A stretch of 64,000 nt of DNA from Fusobacterium nucleatum_L (GTDB taxonomy: Bacteria > Fusobacteriota > Fusobacteriia > Fusobacteriales > Fusobacteriaceae): positions 372,001-436,000 of the forward strand of contig NZ_CP077172.1 of assembly GCF_050231725.1 (NCBI RefSeq), read 5' to 3'. Under the pieces are notes generated by a model, which saw only the letters and a program-made list of their open reading frames with translations, was not told the origin of the DNA and did no database searches. The first letter of the stretch is position 1; each line of letters starts with the position of its first letter. A program made the translations under genes and the position numbers. This document shows, piece after piece, positions 36,201 through 44,012 of this stretch.

Positions 36201-38058
36201 TTTGAACTCCAACTGAATTTTCTCTGTTTATAATTTGAAATACCTTAGTTTCTGTACTATATCTTCCATTTGTATCTTGTGCGTTAACCAATACACTGAA
36301 ATAAAGATTTTTTCCATGTAATGTTGTTGGCATTTCTAATTTTAAATCAACTTCACCTGAATTATCTAATTTAGTTTCTGTATAATTTCTAAATTGATAT
36401 CTGTAATTTGATGGATTTGTAAAAGTATAAGCTCTATACTTTTTTGATTTATAATCTTTTTCAATTAGACTATAGTCAAAATTAATATTTGAATCTTTAT
36501 CTACCTTTGCACCACTTAGATATTTAAATAAGAATTTAAAATCTATTTTTCCATCTTTTACATCTTTTTTAGAGTAAATTTTACTTTCATCTGCATCAAT
36601 AGCTATTGTATTTGCAACCTTAGATTCAATAAACACTTTTTGTGTTACTTCTTTCCCACCAAACCTAATTAATAAAGTCCAAGCCCCTGTTAAATCATTC
36701 AAATCTGTTTTTATTTTAAAATTATAAAAACCATTTTTTGATTCTTTAACTATTTCATTATTGATTTTATTTGATCCATCTGGTGCCATAAAAGAATATT
36801 CAAAAGGTTGATTATCCTTAATCTTTTCTTTACTTCTAGCAATTAAAGATACATTTATTTCATCACCTGGTCTATAGTAACCTTTATCTGTATAAGTATA
36901 TAATTTTAAATCTGCTCCTTCTAATGAGCCTCCAATATCAAAATCAGAGTAATTCAACTTACTATCTGCTAAATAAAGTACATTAAATTCATTTCCATTT
37001 TTTACAAGGACATAAAAAACATCATCTAGATTAATTCTTGATTTATATTGTCCACTTGAATTAGTTATCCCTTCTTCAAGAGTTTGGTTTTTAGAATTTA
37101 TAAATTCAAGTTTCGCACCTGAAATAGGAGTTAAAGTATTAAGATCAACTAATTTTAAATCTAATTTTGAATTATTAGAATTAGCAACTATACCTATATT
37201 TGAAAGTATAATATTTTTTTCAGCCTTCGCATAAATTACATCTCCATCATAACCAAAACTATTAGGCTCACCATATTTATAAATATCATAATCTATACTA
37301 TTTTCACCAATAGCAGTTATTTTTATATAATAAATTCCATGAGTATCTATTACATTACTCAAATCAATACTATTTTTTACAACTTGATCTTCTTTACTAT
37401 CTATTTCATATTCTTTACTAAAAACAACATCTCCCAAGTCACTTTTAACTTCCCATTCATTAACTCCATATTCATTTGAATACAATTTTAAGTATTGAGT
37501 CATATTATTTTTATAAACTTTAATAACTTCAAGCTTAACTTTTGTAACATTTACTGAATTAAAGTTAATTCTTTTGTTATTTATGCTTGGTAAAACATTT
37601 CCAGAGTCCATAAAAGATAAACTAGGCTGTTTTTTTCCTATATATATATTTCCACTTGAAAATTCATTTTCAAGAGTATTTCCAGAAACTCCTTTCAAAC
37701 CTTTGCTAACTTTTACAGAATAAGAAACATCTTTTTGAAAATTTCCTTTTATTATAATTTTATTTATAAATGGCATAATAGTTAGATTAGAATTATCTAT
37801 ACCTTCAACTTTTACAAAATCTTTTAAATTTTGTTTTTTATCAATTTCTTCTGAAAATAGAATTATTAAATCACCTGCTATATTGAATCTTGCTTCATTG
37901 ACATACAACACTTTTTCATAGTCATAATCCTGCTCTTGTTGAGGCTGATTTTCATTAGTTTTTACTTCATTTTGAGTCTTTCCTTTGCCTTTGTTACAAG
38001 CTATAAAAATTACTGTTAACAAAGATAAAACAAACAATAGTCTTAAAATCTTTTTCAT
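33202..38058 (-). CDS. yfhM: Bacterial alpha-2-macroglobulin lipoprotein
   Basis: 1618 residues, normal for bacterial A2M. A lipoprotein signal peptide ends at TVIFIAC (about residue 21). Repeated beta-sandwich MG domains follow, with the A2M core segment near residues 960-1060 (DENGNAVVDVKIPNFFGKMK). The thioester motif CLEQ is at about C1168-Q1171 in DYPYICLEQITSKGKA, so the covalent protease trap should be functional. The helical thioester domain continues to about 1430. It overlaps the recQ stop by four bases and precedes pbpC. It presumably protects the periplasm from host or competitor proteases. Confidence 0.93.
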   Translation of the reverse strand: MKKILRLLFVLSLLTVIFIACNKGKGKTQNEVKTNENQPQQEQDYDYEKVLYVNEARFNIAGDLIILFSEEIDKKQNLKDFVKVEGIDNSNLTIMPFINKIIIKGNFQKDVSYSVKVSKGLKGVSGNTLENEFSSGNIYIGKKQPSLSFMDSGNVLPSINNKRINFNSVNVTKVKLEVIKVYKNNMTQYLKLYSNEYGVNEWEVKSDLGDVVFSKEYEIDSKEDQVVKNSIDLSNVIDTHGIYYIKITAIGENSIDYDIYKYGEPNSFGYDGDVIYAKAEKNIILSNIGIVANSNNSKLDLKLVDLNTLTPISGAKLEFINSKNQTLEEGITNSSGQYKSRINLDDVFYVLVKNGNEFNVLYLADSKLNYSDFDIGGSLEGADLKLYTYTDKGYYRPGDEINVSLIARSKEKIKDNQPFEYSFMAPDGSNKINNEIVKESKNGFYNFKIKTDLNDLTGAWTLLIRFGGKEVTQKVFIESKVANTIAIDADESKIYSKKDVKDGKIDFKFLFKYLSGAKVDKDSNINFDYSLIEKDYKSKKYRAYTFTNPSNYRYQFRNYTETKLDNSGEVDLKLEMPTTLHGKNLYFSVLVNAQDTNGRYSTETKVFQIINRENSVGVQKLSQDGNQASVKYILLNEKTDTLVAGKKLKYRIYNKESNWWYDYYNDDEKSFKENIETILLEEGEVVSGVGPELLKVKNLGEGVNFIEIEDEETGHSSGVFIYNYYYGDKKHGALENLNISTDKERYNIGDYAKIKYSGEIGSKALITVEKDGKILQEYWKTLEEKDNEETIRIEKDLFPNVYVNISVFQKYITKQNDRPLRLYGSVPLMVDDEDRMLTLQVDTKTEVLPGGNLKIRLSNKEKEKMYYEVFLVDEGVLRMTNYKKPDPYKFFYEKRAKLVESYDNFSNIIEKYSDRVANRLRTGGGDFEEDELDNAMLAKEIEYKKEDMQLFGDAQRFKNLTIFRGVTESDENGNAVVDVKIPNFFGKMKLFVVAVSDEKYGSTEKEISVKAPVIVETSAPRVLKVGDKFAVPVTLFPIEKGIGESEITITYNGKTYNKKVNVKDEKNEKVLFELEAPAKVGTTKIDIDFKSSKYNYKDTIDLNVDTNYPYQYNEKSVVLDPNKEFTISISELKNFVNGSISSNLTLSSYQKLGIGNLIKSLLDYPYICLEQITSKGKAMLYIDNLTTDPVEKNKARNEINIIIGKLNNNYQLRNGGFSYWPGSNIEEISMNTYTMEFLITARNKGYYVPDTMYDNMVSYMKNYITKNDINVNKKVEVLYLLALIGEENISEMNIIFDKYYRDLYVQNQWKLLDAYNEIGETEFARKEAQKLPKKTDRSRSYYVSDVNASILKAYRDIYGKFDKELYDLVLAAARTNEWMSTFEKANIVQALAGDAKDSPEKKNLSFKLIIDGKEEDLKLKNGDYSFANLGIKENAKKIIIRNTSSDKLYINSFYKGKPVKYDEKDESKNIVMTRKFVDMSGKEIDVKNLKVGTKFRMILTTKMAENNFANVALLQILPSGWEFDNTQINTESSIPTTPEEVDRAEYGGKASNIVDYTDIRDDRVAYFYLSNSGEEKLIVINLVAVTPGTYRLPGTKAEGMYSREHKAYLKGFEVKVKE

Positions 38059-39875
38059 AATCTCTCCTCCATACAGTATTTATTAATTCTTTCCAAAAAT
38101 TTCTCACCATAATTTTTATACTTCTGGTTACCTATACCTTTAATTTTTAGCATATCCCACCTATTTCTTGGTTTCTTTTCTGCCATCTCTATAAGGGTCA
38201 TATCAGAAAAAATAATATAGGGTGCTATATTCTCATTCTTTGAAATTTCTTTTCTAAGTGAATTTAATTCTTTAAATAAGTCATTTTCATAATAATCAAA
38301 AGCTATTTTTTCATCTTCTTTTCTTATCACTTTTATATTTCCATTCAAAATGTCCTTATACTTCTCTCCAAGTTTTAGAACTGGGAAACTTCCTGCACTT
38401 TGTACAAGATATTTTTCAGAAATCATATAGTTTATAAAACTTTCTATCCAATCTTGCTTATTTTCTTTCATTATCCCAAATGTAGAAATTTTGTCAAGTC
38501 CTTTATTTAACATTTTAGTATCTGCTTTCCCCATGAGCATATTAGCTAGTGTGGATATACCTAGACTTTCCTTTGCTCTTCCAACACCTGAAATAATTTT
38601 CTTGGCTTCTATGGAGAAATCTTTAATATTTTTCTCCTTTTTACAATTCTCGCAATAACCACAGTAATTTCTTATCATTTTTTCGCCAAAATATTTCAAA
38701 ATATATTCTCTGTAACAGCTTTTTAATTCTGTATATTCTAGCATTTTATTAAAATTCTTTAATCTTTTATTAAGATAATTTTTATCTTTTTTCCCTTCTG
38801 CTTCTTTTTCCATTAAATATCTTTGAATATCTCTATCTTTTTCATTATATATAAGTATCGCTTCAGAAGGACCTCCATCTCTTCCAGCTCTCCCTGCCTC
38901 TTGATAATAACTTTCTAAATCAGCAGGAATATTTGCATGTATTACATACCTTATATTAGATTTATTTATTCCCATTCCAAATGCATTGGTTGCCACCATT
39001 ATTTCTATATCATCATCTAAGAATAACTTTTGATTTTTTTCTCTTTCTTCTTTAGTCATTCCACCATGATACTTTGTTACACTTCTATTAAATCCCACTA
39101 AGTAGCTGTAAATATCTTCTACATTTTTTCTTGTTGAGCAGTATATTATTCCAGATTTTCCTTTATTTTTTCTTAAATAATCAATAATAAAAGGCTTCGA
39201 ATCTATATCTAAATCTTTATCAAATCCACTATTATCAACTACTTTAAAATATATATTATCTCTGTTAAAATAGTCTACATAAATAAAAGGATTTATTATA
39301 TTTAATTTTTCTACTATATCTACTTTAATTTTAGGAGTTGCTGTAGCTGTAAAAGCTAGAGTTTGAATTTTATTTTCTTTAGATATATATTTGATAAAAT
39401 CTGCTATTTTTAAATAACTTCTCCTGAAATTTTCTCCCCATTGAGATACACAATGTGCCTCATCAACAACTACCATGGAAACTTTTACAGTTTTTATAAA
39501 ATTCAAAAAAAATTGATTTTCCAATCTTTCAGGTGAAATATATAGTAATTTTATTTTTCCTCTTTTTATTCTAAAAAGAATCTTATTATATTCATTGCTT
39601 GTCAATGTTGAGTTTAGGTAACTTGCTTCTACTCCAATTAACCTTAAACTATCTACTTGGTCTTTCATTAGAGATATTAATGGAGAAATTACTATGCTTA
39701 AACCTTCAAAAATAAGTGCAGGTATCTGATAACAAATAGATTTTCCTGCTCCTGTTGTCATAATTCCCAAAACATTCTTCTTTTCTAAAATAGCATCTAT
39801 TATCTTTTCTTGCCCTTCTCTAAAATTGTCATAACCATAATATTCTTTTAAAATTCTAAGTGCTTCTGATTTCAA
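38055..39875 (-). CDS. recQ: ATP-dependent DNA helicase RecQ
   Basis: 606 residues: SF2 helicase core with the zero motif and Walker A (TGAGKSICYQIPAL), DEAH box VVDEAHCVSQWG, motif VI QEAGRAGRDG, a zinc-binding region with four cysteines (CYREYILKYFG through CGYCENCKK, about 370-400), a winged helix and a C-terminal HRDC domain (about 525-600). It acts in recombination and fork repair. It overlaps the A2M start by four bases, so it is co-transcribed with envelope genes, and follows dprA at 67 bases. Confidence 0.94.
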   Translation of the reverse strand: MKSEALRILKEYYGYDNFREGQEKIIDAILEKKNVLGIMTTGAGKSICYQIPALIFEGLSIVISPLISLMKDQVDSLRLIGVEASYLNSTLTSNEYNKILFRIKRGKIKLLYISPERLENQFFLNFIKTVKVSMVVVDEAHCVSQWGENFRRSYLKIADFIKYISKENKIQTLAFTATATPKIKVDIVEKLNIINPFIYVDYFNRDNIYFKVVDNSGFDKDLDIDSKPFIIDYLRKNKGKSGIIYCSTRKNVEDIYSYLVGFNRSVTKYHGGMTKEEREKNQKLFLDDDIEIMVATNAFGMGINKSNIRYVIHANIPADLESYYQEAGRAGRDGGPSEAILIYNEKDRDIQRYLMEKEAEGKKDKNYLNKRLKNFNKMLEYTELKSCYREYILKYFGEKMIRNYCGYCENCKKEKNIKDFSIEAKKIISGVGRAKESLGISTLANMLMGKADTKMLNKGLDKISTFGIMKENKQDWIESFINYMISEKYLVQSAGSFPVLKLGEKYKDILNGNIKVIRKEDEKIAFDYYENDLFKELNSLRKEISKNENIAPYIIFSDMTLIEMAEKKPRNRWDMLKIKGIGNQKYKNYGEKFLERINKYCMEERL

Positions 39876-39942
39876 TTTTTAATCCCACCAAAAATACCGT
39901 TTTATATTTTTTCTTGTTAATATTGTATCATTTTTTCTTGAT

Positions 39943-40857
39943 TTAAAAAATTTTTTTTTGCTCTAAATTGTTTTTTAATTTCCTTTCAAAGTCTAAACTA
40001 TTTTTTATAATAGTCAAATTTTTTCTATATTTCTCTATAAATTCTTTATTTATATCAGATATAAATATTTTCTTTTTCTGTTTCCTAGCATATTTAAAAG
40101 TATTTACAGTTCCACCTTTTATACCTGTTTCTGCTATTACAATTCCAGAAGTTAAAGCTGATTGTAACCTATCTCTTTTAATCAGTGAAAATAAAGAAAA
40201 ATTTTTTTGAGGTATTAATTCTGATAATAAAAAACCATTATTTTCTAAAATCTTTTCTGCTAATTTAATATTTTCTCTTGGATAAATTTCTAAATCCAGT
40301 CCCTGTCCCAAGATTGCTCCTGTTTTTTGTAATGACATATTATGTCCTTCTGTATCTATTCCTAATGCTAAACCACTAACATTATAAATATTATTTTTTT
40401 TAAGGTAATTTCCAATATCTCTAGCAAAATCTATTCCTTCTTTACTTGGTTTTCTTGTTCCAACTATTGCAAAAGATTTTTCTAATTCTTCATTTGAAGG
40501 TAAATTTCCTCTTACAAAAATTACATAAGGACTTTCTTTTATCTTTATTAAACTTTTAGGATAATTTTCATAAGAATAGTAAAAGATTTTTATGTTTTTT
40601 TCTTCAGAATTTTTAATTATTTTTTCTGCTTCAATTTTGTATAAATTAATCTTATCAAAAATAGATAAAATTTTTCCTATATTATTTTCACTAAAAAAAG
40701 ACTTTAAAAATTGAATTTTTTCTATTCTATTTAATTGAAAAAAGTTTATATTTTTTATATTTGAAAAATTAAAAATCTTGTAAGTTAAGTTTTGTATGCT
40801 TATATCATAGTTTGAGTTTATAAATGAAAAGATTAAAAGTTCTTCTTTGCTATACAT
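39943..40857 (-). CDS. dprA: DNA processing protein DprA
   Basis: DprA loads RecA onto incoming single-stranded DNA during natural transformation. The Rossmann core is clear: AIVGTRKPSKEGIDFARDIG, SGLALGIDTEGHNMSL, GAILGQGLDLEIYPREN, LLSELIPQ and GIVIAETGIKGGTVNTFKYA. Starts are possible at 40887, 40869 and 40857; I favour 40857 (304 residues) because GGAG lies six bases upstream and the ATG overlaps the stop of the preceding gene. The C-terminal winged helix seen in some DprA proteins is absent. Confidence 0.9.
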   Translation of the reverse strand: MYSKEELLIFSFINSNYDISIQNLTYKIFNFSNIKNINFFQLNRIEKIQFLKSFFSENNIGKILSIFDKINLYKIEAEKIIKNSEEKNIKIFYYSYENYPKSLIKIKESPYVIFVRGNLPSNEELEKSFAIVGTRKPSKEGIDFARDIGNYLKKNNIYNVSGLALGIDTEGHNMSLQKTGAILGQGLDLEIYPRENIKLAEKILENNGFLLSELIPQKNFSLFSLIKRDRLQSALTSGIVIAETGIKGGTVNTFKYARKQKKKIFISDINKEFIEKYRKNLTIIKNSLDFERKLKNNLEQKKIF

Positions 40858-41341
40858 AGTTTTCTCCATATCTCTCAAACCATTCAAAAAAAATATTAAA
40901 GTAACATATTGAAGATATTAACATCAATGGAATGAGAATTAATTCAAGATAAGAAAATTTATTTGCTTTATTATTTAAAAATTTTATTTTTCTTGTGATA
41001 GAAAATACTATCAACATGATAAATGTCATTATAATTGTCAATGCAAGTGATTTCCAAAAATATTCAAATGAAAAAATTAGTTTATGAAAACGCCTTGGAT
41101 AATAGAAAGCTATTATATGTATTGTAATACAGAAAACTACATAATTAAAAAATAATCTAATATACTTATTTTTAATTTTAGGAAAATAATTTGGTAATAG
41201 TTGATTTTCTATTGTAAGTGAATAATCTTTATAGAATATTTGTTTTATTAATGTAATAAATCTGATAATTAAAACTATGTCAACTAAAAAAGTGAAAAGT
41301 AAAAAAATTATCATCATTATAATAAGTATTGCTTCATTCAT
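40850..41341 (-). CDS. Small four-helix membrane protein, unknown function
   Basis: 163 residues with four hydrophobic segments: about 5-28, 65-82, 92-112 and 130-148, with basic loops between. No motif that I recognise. It is the first gene after an extended -10 promoter at 41383-41391 and overlaps the favoured dprA start by eight bases, so it is probably co-transcribed with dprA and recQ. The RBS is weak (AAAGGA, 13 bases from the ATG). Confidence 0.6.
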   Translation of the reverse strand: MNEAILIIMMIIFLLFTFLVDIVLIIRFITLIKQIFYKDYSLTIENQLLPNYFPKIKNKYIRLFFNYVVFCITIHIIAFYYPRRFHKLIFSFEYFWKSLALTIIMTFIMLIVFSITRKIKFLNNKANKFSYLELILIPLMLISSICYFNIFFEWFERYGENYV

Positions 41342-41382
41342 AATATATTTTTAATCCTTTCAAAAAAATACTTCTCATCTTG

Positions 41383-41391
41383 ATTATAGCA
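41383..41391 (-). promoter_or_regulatory. Extended -10 promoter upstream of the 40850-27011 string
   Basis: Minus strand reads TGCTATAAT, a TGn-extended -10, about 42 bases before the ATG at 41341. No consensus -35. Identical in form to the uvrD promoter box. Confidence 0.5.
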
Positions 41392-41429
41392 TAAGAAATT
41401 ATTTTTTTATTTTAAAATAACTTTTTTAA

Positions 41430-41473
41430 TAAAAAAAGAAGCTATTGCATTTTATTATTATTTGCAGTAGCTT
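41430..41473 (-). terminator. Terminator of RNase P RNA
   Basis: On the minus strand AAGCTACTGCA pairs with TGCAATAGCTT around a 13-base AT loop, followed by seven T residues. It lies about 13 bases after the RNA's predicted 3' end. Confidence 0.85.
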
Positions 41474-41485
41474 TATACTATCTAA

Positions 41486-41818
41486 TATTAGGCATTCAAT
41501 AAGCCGAGTTTTGTATTTGTTAATCATTTTTCTCGAATTATAATCACTTATAATCTCTAGCGACTTACCCTGAAAGAGAGCGAGCAACTCCTTAATCTTT
41601 CCTATTTAGTCTTGCTCCAAAGGGGGTTTACCAAGCTTTTTTAGTTTCCTAAAAAACTGGTGGTCTCTTACACCACCTTTTCACCCTTACCTAAATGGCG
41701 GTCTATTTTCTGTGGCACTTTCCTTAAAATTACTTTTAGTAGCCGTTAGCTACCCTTTTGCTCTGTGGAGCTCGGACTTTCCTCTATCATAAGACAGCGA
41801 TTAACTCGAATACCTAAA
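41486..41818 (-). ncRNA. rnpB: RNase P RNA (bacterial type A)
   Basis: Minus strand. The 5' part has the invariant GAGGAAAGTCCGAGCTCC followed by CACAGAGC; the middle has GGAAAGTGCCACAGAAAATA, AAGGGTGAAAAGGTG and GGTAAACCCC; and the 3' part has AGGGTAAGTCG. P1 is formed by TAGGTATTC near 41816 and GAATGCCTA near 41489, which set the approximate ends (about 330 nucleotides). It is the catalytic subunit that removes 5' leaders from pre-tRNAs. The flanking genes are a TPM-like protein upstream and, after the terminator, the dprA string. Confidence 0.96.
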
Positions 41819-41826
41819 ATATTATT

Positions 41827-42384
41827 TTATTCATCTTCTTCTCTTTTATTTCTGTATTCATTGTACATTTTATAAATAATAAACAAAATTATTAGAGCAA
41901 AAGCTCCAATCATAATGGGTATATTTTTATTTTCCTGTTCTTTTGTCATTGTCATTTGGTTTAAAGCTTCAATATTAAGTTCTTGTAAAACAGAGCCAGT
42001 TCCATCAAGTACTGTTAAAATATATTTTCCATATTCCTTTCTTTCTAATAACTCTGCTGATTCATTTAAAGTTGTGTTAATATCATTTTGATAGTCATCA
42101 ACATCAATATCTTTACTAAAAGAAAGTTCTACCTTATAGACTTCTTTATCACCCTTTTTTATATTTAAAATCAAAGCTCTTTCCGGATCTGAAATAGCAA
42201 AACCTTCACCTTCTGCTAATGTATTTACAAATATCGTTAAATCTTTTTCATTTTGTATTTCTTTAATCTTTTCACTTATTTCGCTTTTTTCTTCATCTTT
42301 TAAAAGATTAATACTATCATTTATGTTAGCGAAACTAAAAATTGAAAGTAACAAAAATAAAAATGTAAATATTATTTTTTTCAT
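41827..42384 (-). CDS. Exported, membrane-anchored protein, weakly TPM-like
   Basis: 185 residues: signal peptide (about 1-18), a periplasmic domain (about 20-150) opening with a helix and KEIQNEKDLTIFVNTLAEGEGF, and a single C-terminal membrane helix (about 156-172) with a basic/acidic cytoplasmic tail. The layout recalls TPM-domain proteins (YgcG/Psb32-like), but the match is weak. It follows nif3 by 15 bases and ends eight bases before the RNase P RNA, so it is likely the last coding gene of the dnaG-rpoD string. Confidence 0.55.
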   Translation of the reverse strand: MKKIIFTFLFLLLSIFSFANINDSINLLKDEEKSEISEKIKEIQNEKDLTIFVNTLAEGEGFAISDPERALILNIKKGDKEVYKVELSFSKDIDVDDYQNDINTTLNESAELLERKEYGKYILTVLDGTGSVLQELNIEALNQMTMTKEQENKNIPIMIGAFALIILFIIYKMYNEYRNKREEDE

Positions 42385-42399
42385 AATTTCTCCATATCA

Positions 42400-43176
42400 C
42401 TAATAAAATTTAAATACTGGTCCACTATTAAAAATTAAAAACTCTAAATCTTTTTCTTTTAATTCTTCAACTAGAATCTCGTAAAAGAAGTGCTCACTTT
42501 CATAGTGTCCAAAATCAATTATACTTAATCCACTTTCTAAAGCATCAAGTGTATCATGATAAGTGGCATCACCCGTTATAAATAAATCAACCTTTTCCTT
42601 CTTAGCCTTTTTCCAATAACTCATAGCAGATCCATTTATAAGAGCCACTTTTCTAATTTTTTTATCTAAATCATCACTTATAACTCTTAGATTTAAAATT
42701 TTCAATTTTAGTTTAAGTTTCTCTATAAACTTTTTTAAAGTTTCTTCTTTATTTAGCTTAAAAAATCTTCCTATTCCACAGTTTTTTTCTTCATTAAAAT
42801 CCAATATCTTATATTCTGAAATTCCAAGTTTTTTTAAAACATAATCATTTAATCCGTCAATACTAGAATCTAAATTTGTATGTATTGAATAGACATTTAT
42901 ATCATTTTTTATTAAATCTCTAATTTTTTTTCCTAAAATATTTTGTTCGGTTATATCTTTAATAGCTTTAAATATAATAGGATGATGAGTAATTAACATA
43001 TCCACTTTTTTAGAAATAGCATTTTCTATACTCTCTAATGTTGCATCTAATGAAAATTGAATTTTCTTTACTTCCTTCTCATAGTCTCCTATTAGAAGTC
43101 CAACATTATCCCATTCTTCTGCATTTATTTTAGGAAACTTCTTTTCTAAAATGTTTATAATATCCCTAGCTTTCAT
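42400..43176 (-). CDS. Nif3-like dinuclear metal-centre protein (YqfO/YbgI family)
   Basis: 258 residues, the short form without the inserted PII-like domain of YqfO. Metal-binding motifs are visible: ITHHPIIFKAI near 62, the HTNLDSSIDGLNDYV segment near 100, TGDATYHD near 195 and GHYESEHF near 220. The family forms hexameric rings; some members are reported as GTP cyclohydrolase-like or as hydrolases, but the physiological role is unsettled. In Bacillus the homologue also lies near dnaG-sigA (with trmK). It overlaps the upstream sigma-like gene by four bases. Confidence 0.9.
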   Translation of the reverse strand: MKARDIINILEKKFPKINAEEWDNVGLLIGDYEKEVKKIQFSLDATLESIENAISKKVDMLITHHPIIFKAIKDITEQNILGKKIRDLIKNDINVYSIHTNLDSSIDGLNDYVLKKLGISEYKILDFNEEKNCGIGRFFKLNKEETLKKFIEKLKLKLKILNLRVISDDLDKKIRKVALINGSAMSYWKKAKKEKVDLFITGDATYHDTLDALESGLSIIDFGHYESEHFFYEILVEELKEKDLEFLIFNSGPVFKFY

Positions 43177-43997
43177 AATTCAACCTTTTCATCAACATTT
43201 GACAATTTAAACATAGCACCTTTTAAGATTTTATCTAAATTATCCTCATCTATTTTAGTAAGTTCAGAAATTTGAGAGAAAGTTTTTTTCTTATGTTCAT
43301 CAAGTCCATAATACAATACTAAAACTTCAATTTCTCTTTCACTCAGTCTATATTTTAAATTTAAATAATCAAATAAAGTTTCAGCTTTTTTTTCTAAATG
43401 TTTCATTTCTTCAATATGTTTTTCTTTATTTTCTTTTTCAAGTTTTTTAAGTTCCTCTGACTTGTTTTTGTCTTTTAGAGAAACTTTTAAATGACTCTCC
43501 TTATTAATTTCATGCTCAGCATAATCTTTAAAAGCTGATTTCCTATAGTTAGCATAATTATTTATATAATCAAACATTTCTTTTACTATATAATAATCTT
43601 TATATAATTTAAAATCTTTATCTTCTTCAAAAAGTTCATGAGCCTTTATTAAACCAATAATACCTTCTTGAGTTAAATCTTCATAGGATATCCCATCTCT
43701 TAACATGTAAAGAGCTATTTCATAGACTTTTTTTAAATTTTTTTCAACCCTTGTCCCACAACAATCTGGTATCCCACATTCAACTTCGCAGTTACATACA
43801 TCATCTTTAAGACTTTCAAGAGTTTCTGCTATCAAAAAATCAATATATTCATAATCTATTTCTTCTTCTGTTAACTTTCTATCTTCTGAAGAATTTTCTA
43901 ACTCTAATTTTTCTGAAATTTCAACTAGAAGTTTTTTGAATTCTTCATCATTTAGAGCATTTTTAAGTAAATATTTTTCAAGACTTAAAAGTTTCAA
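43173..43997 (-). CDS. Divergent sigma-70-like protein with N-terminal cysteine cluster
   Basis: 274 residues. A sigma region 2-like segment at about 92-150 (ISYEDLTQEGIIGLIKAHELFEE) parallels RpoD's LLDLIQEGNIGLMKAVEKFE. A region 4-like segment at about 213-266 has LSEREIEVLVLYYGLDEHKKKTFSQI, parallel to RpoD's LSQREEKVLRYRYGLDD. Region 3 is replaced by a long charged helix (165-207). The -10 recognition helix is eroded: the RpoD WWIRQAI stretch reads YYIVKEM. Unusually, C68, C70, C74, C79 and C80 form a C-x-C-x3-C-x4-CC cluster ahead of region 2, a possible metal or redox site. It lies 15 bases downstream of rpoD. It could be an alternative sigma factor, an anti/co-sigma protein, or a degenerate duplicate; function unknown. 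Confidence 0.7.
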   Translation of the reverse strand: MKLLSLEKYLLKNALNDEEFKKLLVEISEKLELENSSEDRKLTEEEIDYEYIDFLIAETLESLKDDVCNCEVECGIPDCCGTRVEKNLKKVYEIALYMLRDGISYEDLTQEGIIGLIKAHELFEEDKDFKLYKDYYIVKEMFDYINNYANYRKSAFKDYAEHEINKESHLKVSLKDKNKSEELKKLEKENKEKHIEEMKHLEKKAETLFDYLNLKYRLSEREIEVLVLYYGLDEHKKKTFSQISELTKIDEDNLDKILKGAMFKLSNVDEKVEL

Positions 43998-44012
43998 AAT
44001 ATTCCCTCCTAA

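Noticed and set aside
27011..38058. The A2M/PBP1C/two-component string as an anti-phage defence island
   Set aside because: All parts have ordinary envelope functions; there is no nuclease, NTPase effector or mobile-element signature, and base composition looks like the surroundings.
41489..41816. Protein-coding or repeat interpretation of the gap at 41342-41826
   Set aside because: The conserved RNase P RNA core sequences and P1 pairing account for it fully.
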